Source: Gp6-AA45 sp035652075 (lineage in GTDB: Bacteria; Acidobacteriota; Vicinamibacteria; Vicinamibacterales; CAVVIG01). Taken from it: a stretch of DNA of 64,000 nt. The stretch spans positions 1-64,000 of the forward strand of contig DASREL010000219.1 of NCBI GenBank assembly GCA_035652075.1, in the 5' to 3' direction. Shown piece after piece: positions 51,430-59,716 of this stretch. The position numbers and the translations under genes are program-made. How positions within the stretch are numbered: position 1 is the stretch's first letter; every line of letters starts with the position of its first letter. The notes below the pieces were generated by a model. It did not search any database, was not told the origin of the DNA, and saw nothing but the letters and a program-made list of their open reading frames with translations.

Positions 51430-52371
51430 TCACACCTTGAACGTTGCCGCAAACTCCTGAGCGGCTGGTGACGGGTTGATCGGCGTGCCCTGCATGCGCA
51501 CGAGTTCGTGATAGGACTGCAGAATCCTGCCGGTGATCGGCCCGACGCCGCCGGTCCCAATCGTCCTGTCGTCGACCGAGACAACGGGTACGACCTCCGC
51601 TGCGGTGCCGCAGATAAATGCTTCGCGCGCCGTCCACACATCGAACAAGGTAAACGGTGACTCGTCCGCGCGGATGCCGAGGCTTGCCGCGATCCCCAGA
51701 ATCGTCTCGCGCGTGATCCCTTTCAGATTCGTCGCGGTCGGCGGCGTCACCAGACCGCCCGACGTCACGATGAAGAAGTTGTCGACCGTGGCTTCGGCAA
51801 CGTAGCCGCTCGGGTCGAGCATCAGCGCTTCGTCGGCGCCGCGGTCGTTGGCTTCGATCCGCGCGAGCACATTGTTCATGTAGTTCAACGACTTGATCGC
51901 CGGGCTGAGCGCCTCGATCGAGTTGCGCCGGAAGGTCGAGGTCACGACGCGGATGCCCTTCGACGGCGCGGCGTAAATCGACAGCGTCTTGCGCGGGATG
52001 ACGATCACTTCTGGCCGCGGGCACTTGCGCGGATCGACGCCGAGATCTCCGGGGCCGCGCGTGACAACGACGCGCAGGTACCCGTCGACGATGTCGTTGC
52101 GCCGGCAGGCGTCGAGGATGATGTCGCACATGTCGGATTGGGTGTGCGGGATCTCGAGACGAATCGCTTTCGCCGAATCGAACAGCCGCTCGACATGGCG
52201 TTCGAGCTTGAAGACGCGCCCGTTGTACGCCCGGATGCCCTCGAAGACGCCGTCGCCGTACAGCAGGCCGTGATCGAAGACGCTGACCGCCGCATCGGCC
52301 GGGGAGCGGAAGGTGCCGCTCACGTAGATCGATTCGTTGCTAGAATTGGACTGGTTCAACGCGCCACTCAT
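51430..52371 (-). CDS. ilvE: branched-chain-amino-acid aminotransferase (class IV)
   Basis: About 313 residues from the ATG at 52371 (an ATG at 52383 is also possible). Class IV PLP transaminase motifs: SVFDHGLLYGDGVFEGIRAYNGRVFKL, the PLP lysine in AIKSLNYMNNVLARIEA, DEALMLDPSGYVAEATVDNFF, and the C-terminal cofactor loop ITRETILGIA with FICGTAAEVVPV. It makes or degrades Leu, Ile and Val, and a D-amino-acid aminotransferase role cannot be excluded. It starts back-to-back with the MocR-type gene. Confidence 0.92.
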   Translation of the reverse strand: MSGALNQSNSSNESIYVSGTFRSPADAAVSVFDHGLLYGDGVFEGIRAYNGRVFKLERHVERLFDSAKAIRLEIPHTQSDMCDIILDACRRNDIVDGYLRVVVTRGPGDLGVDPRKCPRPEVIVIPRKTLSIYAAPSKGIRVVTSTFRRNSIEALSPAIKSLNYMNNVLARIEANDRGADEALMLDPSGYVAEATVDNFFIVTSGGLVTPPTATNLKGITRETILGIAASLGIRADESPFTLFDVWTAREAFICGTAAEVVPVVSVDDRTIGTGGVGPITGRILQSYHELVRMQGTPINPSPAAQEFAATFKV

Positions 52372-52381
52372 GCCACGCATC

Positions 52382-53884
52382 ATGCCGAAAACAGGCCATC
52401 GTCAAACCGTCCAATGGATCAATGGACTATCTCGAACGCTGCCGCGAACGCGTCCCATCTACCGCCATCTGGTTACCCTGCTCGAAGACGGCATCTCGCG
52501 CGGTGACGTGCCGCCGGGCGTGCGCCTGCCACCGGAACGCGACCTCGCACGCACGCTGCGCGTCAGTCGCGCGACCGTCGTCAGCGCGTACCGCGAGCTC
52601 GAAGCGCGCGGGCTGCTGCGCGGCTACGTCGGGCGCGGCACGTTCGTGTCGGCGAAGCCCGACGGCGCCAGCGCGCCCTTCGCGTGGCGCGGCAAGATGT
52701 CTGCGGCGGCGCTCAACTCCAGCGACACCACGGTCCGCGATCTGGTGAGCGCCGCGGCGAATCCCGCGCTGTTGTCGCTCGCGGCCGGCGTGCCGGCGCT
52801 CGACTGCTTTCCGACGGAAGCATTCCAGCAGGCGACCAACGATGTGCTCGCGCGGCATGCGTCGTCCTTGATTCCGTGGCGTCACGGCGCGACCGAGGGG
52901 CTGCCGGCGTTTCGCGACGCCCTCGCCGCGCGGTTCGGCGGCGATCCGGAACACATCCTGGTCATCGGCGGCGCGCAGCAGGGCCTCGACTTGCTGACGC
53001 GCTGCCTGGTCGATCCCGGTGACGCGGTGATCGTCGATCGTCCCGGCTACGTCGGCGCGATTCAGACGTTTCGCACCGCGGGTGCGCGGCTTCTGGGCTG
53101 GGACGTCGCGCGCGCGGATCTCGACGAGCTCGAAGAACTCCTCTTGCGATACCGGCCGAAACTCATTTACACGAATCCGACGCACCATAATCCGACCGGC
53201 GTGACGATGCCGATCCGGACGCGGCGCGAACTGCTCGAGCTCGCGGCGCGATATCGGGTGCCGATCGTCGAGGACGATACGTATCGCGAGCTTTCGCTCA
53301 ACGCGCCGCCGCCCCCGTCGCTGTTCAAACTCGACGACTCGCACCGTGTCGTCATTCGCGTCAACAGCTTCTCGAAGATGCTCGCGCCGGGGCTCCGCCT
53401 CGGGTGGATCAGTGCCGTCAAGTCGATCGTCGACCAGCTGTCGCTGATCAAGCAGCAGGTCGATCCGCACACGCAGAACCTGTCGCAGCTGGTCGTCTGC
53501 GAGCTGCTCGAGCGCGGCGTCTTCGACCGGCACGTCACGACGTTGAAGAACGAGCATCGCCGCCGACGCGATGCGATGGTCCAGGCGCTGCGGCAGCACG
53601 TTCCACCCGCATCGCTTCGCTACGCGATTCCGGAAGGGGGCATGTATCTGTGGTGTCAGCTGCCGAGCCACATCAGCGCGCGTGCCGTCCAGGACCATGC
53701 GCGGCGCGAGTCGGTCATGGTGGTGACCGGTGAGCCGTTCTACGTAGATCAGGGCGGGTCGCACCAGCTGCGCATCTGCTACACGTCGGAGCCGCCGGTG
53801 CGCGCCGAACGCGCCGCCCGCACGCTCGCGCGCGCGATTGCCGCGGCGGCCTCTGAACGGCCGGCCGCCGTGCGGCTCGTTTAA
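52382..53884 (+). CDS. MocR-type GntR/aminotransferase fusion
   Basis: About 500 residues from the ATG at 52382; a TTG at 52337 would extend it. Residues about 25-90 form a GntR winged helix (YRHLVTLLEDGISRGDVPPGVRLPPERDLARTLRVSRATVVSAYRELEARGLLRGYVGRGTFV). The rest is a fold type I PLP domain: YTNPTHHNPTG, VEDDTYRE and the PLP lysine in VNSFSKMLAPGLRLGW. Such proteins are either regulators of PLP or amino-acid genes, or aminotransferases. The divergent position next to ilvE suggests that it controls that gene. Confidence 0.92.
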   Translation: MPKTGHRQTVQWINGLSRTLPRTRPIYRHLVTLLEDGISRGDVPPGVRLPPERDLARTLRVSRATVVSAYRELEARGLLRGYVGRGTFVSAKPDGASAPFAWRGKMSAAALNSSDTTVRDLVSAAANPALLSLAAGVPALDCFPTEAFQQATNDVLARHASSLIPWRHGATEGLPAFRDALAARFGGDPEHILVIGGAQQGLDLLTRCLVDPGDAVIVDRPGYVGAIQTFRTAGARLLGWDVARADLDELEELLLRYRPKLIYTNPTHHNPTGVTMPIRTRRELLELAARYRVPIVEDDTYRELSLNAPPPPSLFKLDDSHRVVIRVNSFSKMLAPGLRLGWISAVKSIVDQLSLIKQQVDPHTQNLSQLVVCELLERGVFDRHVTTLKNEHRRRRDAMVQALRQHVPPASLRYAIPEGGMYLWCQLPSHISARAVQDHARRESVMVVTGEPFYVDQGGSHQLRICYTSEPPVRAERAARTLARAIAAAASERPAAVRLV

Positions 53885-53893
53885 ACTTGCCGG

Positions 53894-54244
53894 ATGCGTC
53901 TCATCAATCGGACGGCGATCTCGATCGTCGGCGCGCAACCGTACGTCGACTGGACCCGCACGACCGACTCGACCATCGATCGCGGCGCGTTGACGGTGGC
54001 GCGCGCGACGCCGTTCGGGACGGCGGTGCTCCTCCCCGAGCTCGAGCTCGAGGAAGACGTGCAGGAGTGGGTCGAAGAGAACGCCGATTGGTTGTTCGAA
54101 CTGCAGTTGTCGGCGTGGACCGACGATGAGTCCGCCTGGCCGACGCCACGCGATCTGAAAATGTTCAAGGAATGGTTTCGCGTCGACATCCACAACATGG
54201 TCGTGGACGTGGCCGAGACCGACATCGAAGGAGAAGAGCTGTGA
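53894..54244 (+). CDS. small acidic protein, unknown
   Basis: A 116-residue cytoplasmic protein: MRLINRTAISIVGAQPYVDW opens it, and it is followed by TPFGTAVLLPELELEEDVQEWVEENADWLFE and WPTPRDLKMFKEWFRVDIHNMVVDVAE. It is rich in Trp and acidic residues, suggesting a small alpha/beta fold. The family is not recognised. It starts ten bases after the MocR-type gene and overlaps the next gene (GTGA). Confidence 0.7.
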   Translation: MRLINRTAISIVGAQPYVDWTRTTDSTIDRGALTVARATPFGTAVLLPELELEEDVQEWVEENADWLFELQLSAWTDDESAWPTPRDLKMFKEWFRVDIHNMVVDVAETDIEGEEL

Positions 54245-54528
54245 TTCTTCACCTGGTCTGCTTCAAGTACAAGCCCGACGTGGATGCCGCGGCGCGCGAA
54301 CGCCACCGCGCCCTGCTGCGCACGTTACAGACGTTAGACGGAATCAGCGACCTGAAGGTTGGCGAGGACGTCGTGCGATCCACGCGATCGTACGACACCG
54401 GCCTCGCCGTCACGTTTCGCGACCGCGCCGCGCTCGACGCGTACGCGAAGGATCCGCGTCACGTCCCAGTTGCGCAACTCGGATCGTCCATCAGCGAACA
54501 CGTCGTCGCGGTCGATTTCGAAATTTAG
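54241..54528 (+). CDS. Dabb (stress-responsive A/B barrel) protein
   Basis: A 95-residue protein from the GTG at 54241 that overlaps the preceding stop. The Dabb pattern is VILHLVCFKYKPDVDAAARERHRALLRTLQTLDGISDLKVGEDV, then DTGLAVTFRDRAALDAYAKDPRHVPVAQLG and ISEHVVAVDFEI. It folds as a dimeric ferredoxin-like barrel. The role is unknown, as for most of the family. Confidence 0.9.
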   Translation: MILHLVCFKYKPDVDAAARERHRALLRTLQTLDGISDLKVGEDVVRSTRSYDTGLAVTFRDRAALDAYAKDPRHVPVAQLGSSISEHVVAVDFEI

Positions 54529-54570
54529 TGCCGTCCGTTCTTCGCGAATTCGGACATCAAACTTTCCGCG

Positions 54571-55206
54571 ATGGCGTCCGTCCAACGACGCAAGATGTCC
54601 ATCGCGATCACGCTCGCCGTCCTCGTCGTCACGGTCACGCCGCAAACGCCGGCGGTGACGCCGACACTCGTCGCACACGTCATCGAAGAAGTCGACGCGA
54701 TTTGGAAACCGGCTGGTCTGTCGATTGTGTGGAACCGGCAACCGGTCGTCGAGCCGTCGCTGCACGTGACGATCGGGCCGGCGCGCGGCTCCGCGTCTGC
54801 GCGCGATTCGGTCGAGCCGTTGGGCTGGATTCTGTTCGAGTCGAATCGGCCGCAACCGAACATCTACGTGTCGCTTGCGAATGCGACCGAGCTGCTGCAG
54901 AACTCCCGCGGCGTCGTCGGCCACTCGAGCGGGATGCCGATCGTCGAGCGCGAAGCGTACTTGAGCCGCGCAATGGGCCGCGCGCTGGCACACGAGATCG
55001 GCCACTACCTGCTCGCGTCGCGCGATCACAGCCGCAGCGGGTTGATGAAAGCGACGCGCACGGCGGCCGAGTTCTTCGCGATCGACCGCGTGCGATTCGA
55101 ACTGTCGACGACGGAACGAGCCATCGTCGAAGAGCGGATGAGCGGACTCCGGTTGGCTGACGCGGCGGCGGCGGCCGGCCGGAAACGGGCAACGGCGCAG
55201 CACTAG
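54571..55206 (+). CDS. exported metzincin-like protein
   Basis: A 211-residue protein with an N-terminal signal (ITLAVLVVTVTPQTPAV); a second ATG at 54595 would start closer to it. Residues 141-153 hold a zinc-protease motif, H141-E-I-G-H145 with H153 as a possible third ligand, and a methionine in SGLM (159) resembles a Met-turn. The spacing from H145 to H153 is two residues longer than the classic metzincin HExxHxxGxxH. No close family is recognised. It precedes the M14 carboxypeptidase. Confidence 0.68.
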   Translation: MASVQRRKMSIAITLAVLVVTVTPQTPAVTPTLVAHVIEEVDAIWKPAGLSIVWNRQPVVEPSLHVTIGPARGSASARDSVEPLGWILFESNRPQPNIYVSLANATELLQNSRGVVGHSSGMPIVEREAYLSRAMGRALAHEIGHYLLASRDHSRSGLMKATRTAAEFFAIDRVRFELSTTERAIVEERMSGLRLADAAAAAGRKRATAQH

Positions 55207-55238
55207 CCTCCAGGCTCCAGAGGAGCTACCATCCGCGG

Positions 55239-58067
55239 ATGCTCAAAAAGTTCTTCGCCCTTTTCGCGCTGGTCTGCGCACTAGGCATCGCTGCGCCTCG
55301 CGCGCAGACGAAGCTGCCGAGAGTCACGTCGCCGAAAGAGTTCTTCGGGCACGACATCGGCGACGACTATTACCTCGCCACGTACACGCAGTACACCGAG
55401 TACCTGCGCAAGCTCGAAAAAGAGTCGCCGCGCATGACCGTCGTCGACATCGGCAAGACCGAGGAAGGGCGCTCGCAGCTCACCGCAATCATCACGTCGC
55501 CAGACAATCACAAGAAACTGGCGCAGATCAAAGAGACGAATCGAAAACTCGCGCTCGCCGACGGCATCTCGGAGGATCAGGCGCACCAGCTCGCGCTGAC
55601 CGGCAAGTCCGTCGTCTGGATCGACGGCGGCATTCACGCCACAGAGGTCCTCGGCGCGCAGCAGTTGATCGAGCTCGTCTACCGCCTCAATTCGAAGAAC
55701 GATGCCGAAACGCTGCGGATCCTCAACGACGACGTCATCCTCTGCACGATCCTGAATCCGGACGGCATGGAACTCGTGTCGAACTGGTACATGCGCGAGA
55801 AGGACGAAAAGCGGCGGACGACGAACGGCGTGCCGCGGCTGTATCAGAAGTACGTCGGTCACGACGACAACCGCGACTTCTACATGCTGAACATGTCGGA
55901 GAGCGTCAACGAGATCAAGATGATCGATCGTGAGTGGTATCCGGTCATCACCTACGATCATCACCAGACCGGTCCGGCCGGCGCCGTGTTGTTCGCACCG
56001 CCGTTCCGCGATCCGTACAACTACAACTTCGACCCGTTGGTCGTTCTCGGTATCGACACCGTGGGGTCGGCCATGCACACGCGGCTCGCCGCCGAGAACA
56101 AGCCGGGCGCGGTCATGCGATCCGGGTCGACGTATTCGACCTGGTACAACGGCGGCATGCGGACCACGTCGTACTTCCACAACCAGATCGGACTCCTGAC
56201 CGAAACGATCGGCAATCCGACACCGGTCGAGATTCCGTTCGTCCCCGACATGCAGCTGCCGCGGGGCGATGTTCCGAATCCGATCGCGCCGGGCATCTTC
56301 AAGTTCCGCACCGCGATCGAATACGAGATGACGAACAACTGGGCAGTCCTCGACCTGGCCTCGAAGCGGAAGGAAGACTTCCTCTTCAACATGTACAAGA
56401 TGGCGAAGAACGCGATCGAGCGCGGGAACAAAGACAGTTGGACGATTCATCCGAAGCGGATCGCCGCGGTGCGTGCGGCGATTGGTGACACCGAGGCGAG
56501 TGGGGCGGGCAGGGCAGGTGGCGCGGGGCGGGGCGGCGGTGGCGGCAATGCTGCGCCGGCGTCGCTGTACGACAGCGTGCTTCACGATCCGAAGATGCGC
56601 GATCCGCGCGGCTTCATCGTGCCGTCCGATCAACCGGATTTTGCGACGGCGACGAAGTTCATCAACATTCTGATCAAGGGCGGCGTGACGGTCCACCGTG
56701 CAACGGCAGCATTCACCGTCAACGGCAAGCTGTATCCGGCCGGCTCGTACGTCGTGAAAACCGCACAGCCGTTCCGACCCCACGTGCTCGACATGTTCGA
56801 GCCGCAGGATCATCCGGACGACATCCCGTACCCCGGCGGTCCACCGCGTCCGCCGTACGACGTCACCGGCTACAACCTGTCGTACTCGATGGGCGTCGTC
56901 TTCGATCGCATCCTCGACGGGTTCGATGGACCGTTCGAGAAGATTCCCGATGTCGTCACGCTGACCGGCAAAGTTGCGCAAGCGCCGCGCGGCGGCGCGT
57001 ACGTGATTGACGCGAGGGTGAACGACGCGTTCGTCGCCGCCAATCGATTGCTGAAGGCGAAGCAGCAGGTCATGCGCGCGACGGCGCCGTTCACGATGAA
57101 CGGCAAGTCGTACGCGGCAGGTTCGTTCCTGATCCCGGCGACGGCGGAGGCGACCGCGATCGTGGAAAAGGTCGCGATCGACAAGGGGCTGACGATCGAC
57201 GCGGGGCAGACCGTCCCGACCGGTGAACACGGACCGGTCGCAATGAAACCCGTGCGCATCGGATTGTGGGATCAATACGGCGGATCGATGCCTTCTGGCT
57301 GGACGCGATGGGTGTTCGAGCAATTCGAGTTTCCCTTTGAAGTCGTGTATCCACAAACGCTCGATGCTGGAAACCTCAACGCGAAGTTCGACGTGCTGGT
57401 GTTCGTCGACGGCGGAATCCCAGGTGGCGACGGCGGCGGACGAGGCGGCGGGTTCGGCGGACAGCCGGCGGCCGACACAGTCCCGTCAGAGTTCCGTGGA
57501 TGGCTCGGCCGGGTGACGGTCTCGAAGACCGTTCCGGAGCTGAAGAAATTTGTCGAGAACGGCGGCACCATCGTGACGATCGGATCGTCGACCGCGCTCG
57601 GCCATCATCTCGGGCTGCCGATTCGTGACGCCTTGACCGAGGTCGTCAACGGCGCGCCGCGGCCGCTCCCGCGGGAAAAGTTCTACGTGCCCGGATCCAT
57701 CCTCGACGCACGCGTCGACAACACGAATCCGATCGCGTACGGCATGTCGGACCGCACGTACGTGATGTTCGATCTCAGTCCTGCGTTTCGGCTCGAGCCC
57801 GAGGCGGCAATCAAAGGCGTGAAGCCGGTCGTGTGGTTCGACTCGGCGGCGCCGTTGCGCAGCGGCTGGGCGTGGGGACAGCAATACCTCGATCAGGCCG
57901 TCGCCGTTGTCGATGCGTCGGTCGGCAAGGGACACGTCGTGCTGTTCGGACCAGAGGTCCTCTGGCGCGCGCAACCGCACGCGACCTTCAAGATGTTCTT
58001 CAACGGGATTTACTACGGCGGCGCCGATCAGAACGCGATGCGAATGAATCCGACGCGGAATCCGTAG
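55239..58067 (+). CDS. exported M14 zinc carboxypeptidase
   Basis: A 942-residue protein with a signal peptide (FFALFALVCALGIAAPRAQ). The M14 domain (about residues 50-400) has the zinc motif GGIHATEVLG (HxxE), then ILNPDGMELV and a catalytic region with YDHHQTGPAGAV and LLTETIGNPTP. A long C-terminal part of about 500 residues follows, of unknown fold. It contains Gly/Arg-rich stretches (about residues 418-440 and 729-745) coded by G-rich DNA. Such large M14 proteins are common in Acidobacteriota. The 3' end overlaps the convergent PilZ gene by 40 bases. Confidence 0.93.
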   Translation: MLKKFFALFALVCALGIAAPRAQTKLPRVTSPKEFFGHDIGDDYYLATYTQYTEYLRKLEKESPRMTVVDIGKTEEGRSQLTAIITSPDNHKKLAQIKETNRKLALADGISEDQAHQLALTGKSVVWIDGGIHATEVLGAQQLIELVYRLNSKNDAETLRILNDDVILCTILNPDGMELVSNWYMREKDEKRRTTNGVPRLYQKYVGHDDNRDFYMLNMSESVNEIKMIDREWYPVITYDHHQTGPAGAVLFAPPFRDPYNYNFDPLVVLGIDTVGSAMHTRLAAENKPGAVMRSGSTYSTWYNGGMRTTSYFHNQIGLLTETIGNPTPVEIPFVPDMQLPRGDVPNPIAPGIFKFRTAIEYEMTNNWAVLDLASKRKEDFLFNMYKMAKNAIERGNKDSWTIHPKRIAAVRAAIGDTEASGAGRAGGAGRGGGGGNAAPASLYDSVLHDPKMRDPRGFIVPSDQPDFATATKFINILIKGGVTVHRATAAFTVNGKLYPAGSYVVKTAQPFRPHVLDMFEPQDHPDDIPYPGGPPRPPYDVTGYNLSYSMGVVFDRILDGFDGPFEKIPDVVTLTGKVAQAPRGGAYVIDARVNDAFVAANRLLKAKQQVMRATAPFTMNGKSYAAGSFLIPATAEATAIVEKVAIDKGLTIDAGQTVPTGEHGPVAMKPVRIGLWDQYGGSMPSGWTRWVFEQFEFPFEVVYPQTLDAGNLNAKFDVLVFVDGGIPGGDGGGRGGGFGGQPAADTVPSEFRGWLGRVTVSKTVPELKKFVENGGTIVTIGSSTALGHHLGLPIRDALTEVVNGAPRPLPREKFYVPGSILDARVDNTNPIAYGMSDRTYVMFDLSPAFRLEPEAAIKGVKPVVWFDSAAPLRSGWAWGQQYLDQAVAVVDASVGKGHVVLFGPEVLWRAQPHATFKMFFNGIYYGGADQNAMRMNPTRNP

Positions 58068-58522
58068 AACGTGTGGTGGCAGGCGTCGCAACTGTAGCGA
58101 CGCCTGCGTCCACGAAACACCGATCGGCCGAAGCAGCGCGGACAGTATCGCGCGCCGGAAAAATGCAGCGGCCCGATTCGCACGCCGAACCGTCCCTTCC
58201 GCTTGCCGCAGATCTGCTCGAGAATCGACTGCGCTTCGACTGACGGCTGGACGAACGACAACGCGATGGCGAACTGTCGCTGCAGGACGCCGCCCGCCAG
58301 CACCGGCGCGGATGTTTCGGAACGGACGACGCGCGCCGTCACGTTGACGGCGCCGTCGGGTAGTTCGAGCGTGACGGGGACACTGGCGCCGGCCGGCAGC
58401 GCGCGCGACGCGCTGATGAGCGCACCGGTCCGGCTCACGTTGACCACGCTCGCGTCGGTGTTGGCGATACGAGCGCGTCCGCCGTTCAGGGGCACACGGG
58501 GCGCGCGTTGGAAATATTTCAC
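58028..58522 (-). CDS. PilZ-domain protein with C-terminal zinc ribbon
   Basis: A 164-residue protein from a GTG at 58522. Residues about 5-95 resemble a PilZ domain, with arginines at R6 and R9 and the N28-x-S30-x-x-G33 motif (NVSRTGALI), which would bind c-di-GMP. Residues 127-148 form a zinc ribbon (C127-P-R-C130 and C145-D-A-C148). The tail FYGFRVGFIRIAF is hydrophobic and aromatic. A c-di-GMP sensor joined to a zinc ribbon is an unusual combination. Confidence 0.8.
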   Translation of the reverse strand: MKYFQRAPRVPLNGGRARIANTDASVVNVSRTGALISASRALPAGASVPVTLELPDGAVNVTARVVRSETSAPVLAGGVLQRQFAIALSFVQPSVEAQSILEQICGKRKGRFGVRIGPLHFSGARYCPRCFGRSVFRGRRRRYSCDACHHTFYGFRVGFIRIAF

Positions 58523-58606
58523 TCGACTCGCTGGCAGCTAAGGACGTCGAATCTAACACCAAATTGCCGTGCGATTCCGCACAGCGGCCTAAAGTCCACA
58601 AGTGTC

Positions 58607-59716
58607 CTATTCGGGCACGAGCTCCGGTGACGGCGTGAAACCGTACAAATGACGTCCGACTAGTTCCTGAATGACGACATCGGGGTGCTCGCGCTCGACG
58701 AGGGCCGCGTCGAAGTCGTTCTGCCACGCGTAGACCGCGCGGCTGAAGTGCTCCGAGAGAAAGGGCACCATCTGCGAGACGAACGAGTCGCGAAAGATGA
58801 CGGCTCGCGGCAGCGGCGATCCCGGAATTTCGGTGACGAGAAAGCCCTCCTCGTCGGTTGGCCGCGCGCCACGCGGCGTGACGACGACGGCGCGGCGCAT
58901 GCGCCGAGGCACGAGTGCGAGGTTTTCTTCCCGGAGCACGCGACGCAGTCCCATCATGCCCGCGAGATCGCCCGACTCTGCATCGACCGCGACTGGTTCG
59001 AAATCGTCCCTGGTCCATTCGGGTGGCACGTTCGGCACGCGCAACCGGACGGCGCGGATAATCGCCTGATACGCGACGAACGCGCCGCGGTCGTTCCAGT
59101 GCGTGTCGGTGCGCTGATACAGCCGCTCGGTCGCCTTTGCCGCAAACAAACCAGGCCGAACGTCGACACTGAATCCGAGATCGCGGATCGCGGTCAGCAG
59201 TTGATCGGTTCGCGAGACGGTGCCGACGCGCACGATCGTCTCCGGCATGTCCTCGTCGTAGAGCACGTGCTTGTCCGGCGCGATGGCGAAGACGTACGCG
59301 ATGTGACGCGCGTCGAGCCAGCGCTGGGCACGCGCGACTGCCATTCGCCAATTCGCCAGCGCCGCATCCGTCATCGGTTCCACGTTCGCGTAATCTTCGA
59401 CTGCGTCATCGTCGGCGTAGAAAAAGAAACCGTCACCGCCTTTGATAACGGCGCGTGACGGCGACACGCCCAAACCGAACAGGCGCACGTCGCCTGACCA
59501 TCGGACGAGCGTCGACCGGAAGCCGAAGTGATCGTCGAACCACGCGCTGAAACCGGCCGGGTAATTCCGAAGGGACGCCCACGTTCCGTCGAGACGGGGC
59601 AGCGCCGCAAGTTGGCGATTCTCGGCGTGCGGGTCGGCGCCGTCGCGTCCGGTCAGGTTTGCGGTCACTGGCAGCGTGATGACGGCAACGAAGAGGATGA
59701 CGAGCAGCGCGCGCAT
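58607..59716 (-). CDS. AlgX/AlgJ-like SGNH-type exopolysaccharide O-acetylation protein
   Basis: A 369-residue protein with an N-terminal signal-anchor (LLVILFVAVITLPVTA). AlgX/AlgJ landmarks are present: WFDDHFGFRSTLVRW near residue 60, GGDGFFFYADD, FAIAPDKHVLYDEDMP, the YQRTDTHWNDRGAFVAY motif (D and H of the catalytic set) and VIFRDSFVSQMVPFLSEHF with the likely nucleophile serine. It would transfer acetyl groups to a polysaccharide outside the membrane, using the AlgI-like partner encoded immediately upstream (1-base overlap). Confidence 0.9.
   Translation of the reverse strand: MRALLVILFVAVITLPVTANLTGRDGADPHAENRQLAALPRLDGTWASLRNYPAGFSAWFDDHFGFRSTLVRWSGDVRLFGLGVSPSRAVIKGGDGFFFYADDDAVEDYANVEPMTDAALANWRMAVARAQRWLDARHIAYVFAIAPDKHVLYDEDMPETIVRVGTVSRTDQLLTAIRDLGFSVDVRPGLFAAKATERLYQRTDTHWNDRGAFVAYQAIIRAVRLRVPNVPPEWTRDDFEPVAVDAESGDLAGMMGLRRVLREENLALVPRRMRRAVVVTPRGARPTDEEGFLVTEIPGSPLPRAVIFRDSFVSQMVPFLSEHFSRAVYAWQNDFDAALVEREHPDVVIQELVGRHLYGFTPSPELVPE

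Noticed and set aside
51353..51470. Short 39-codon frame (MLIWNPESLV...) after the exported barrel gene
   Set aside because: It runs into the 3' end of ilvE on the other strand, has no RBS and no family resemblance.
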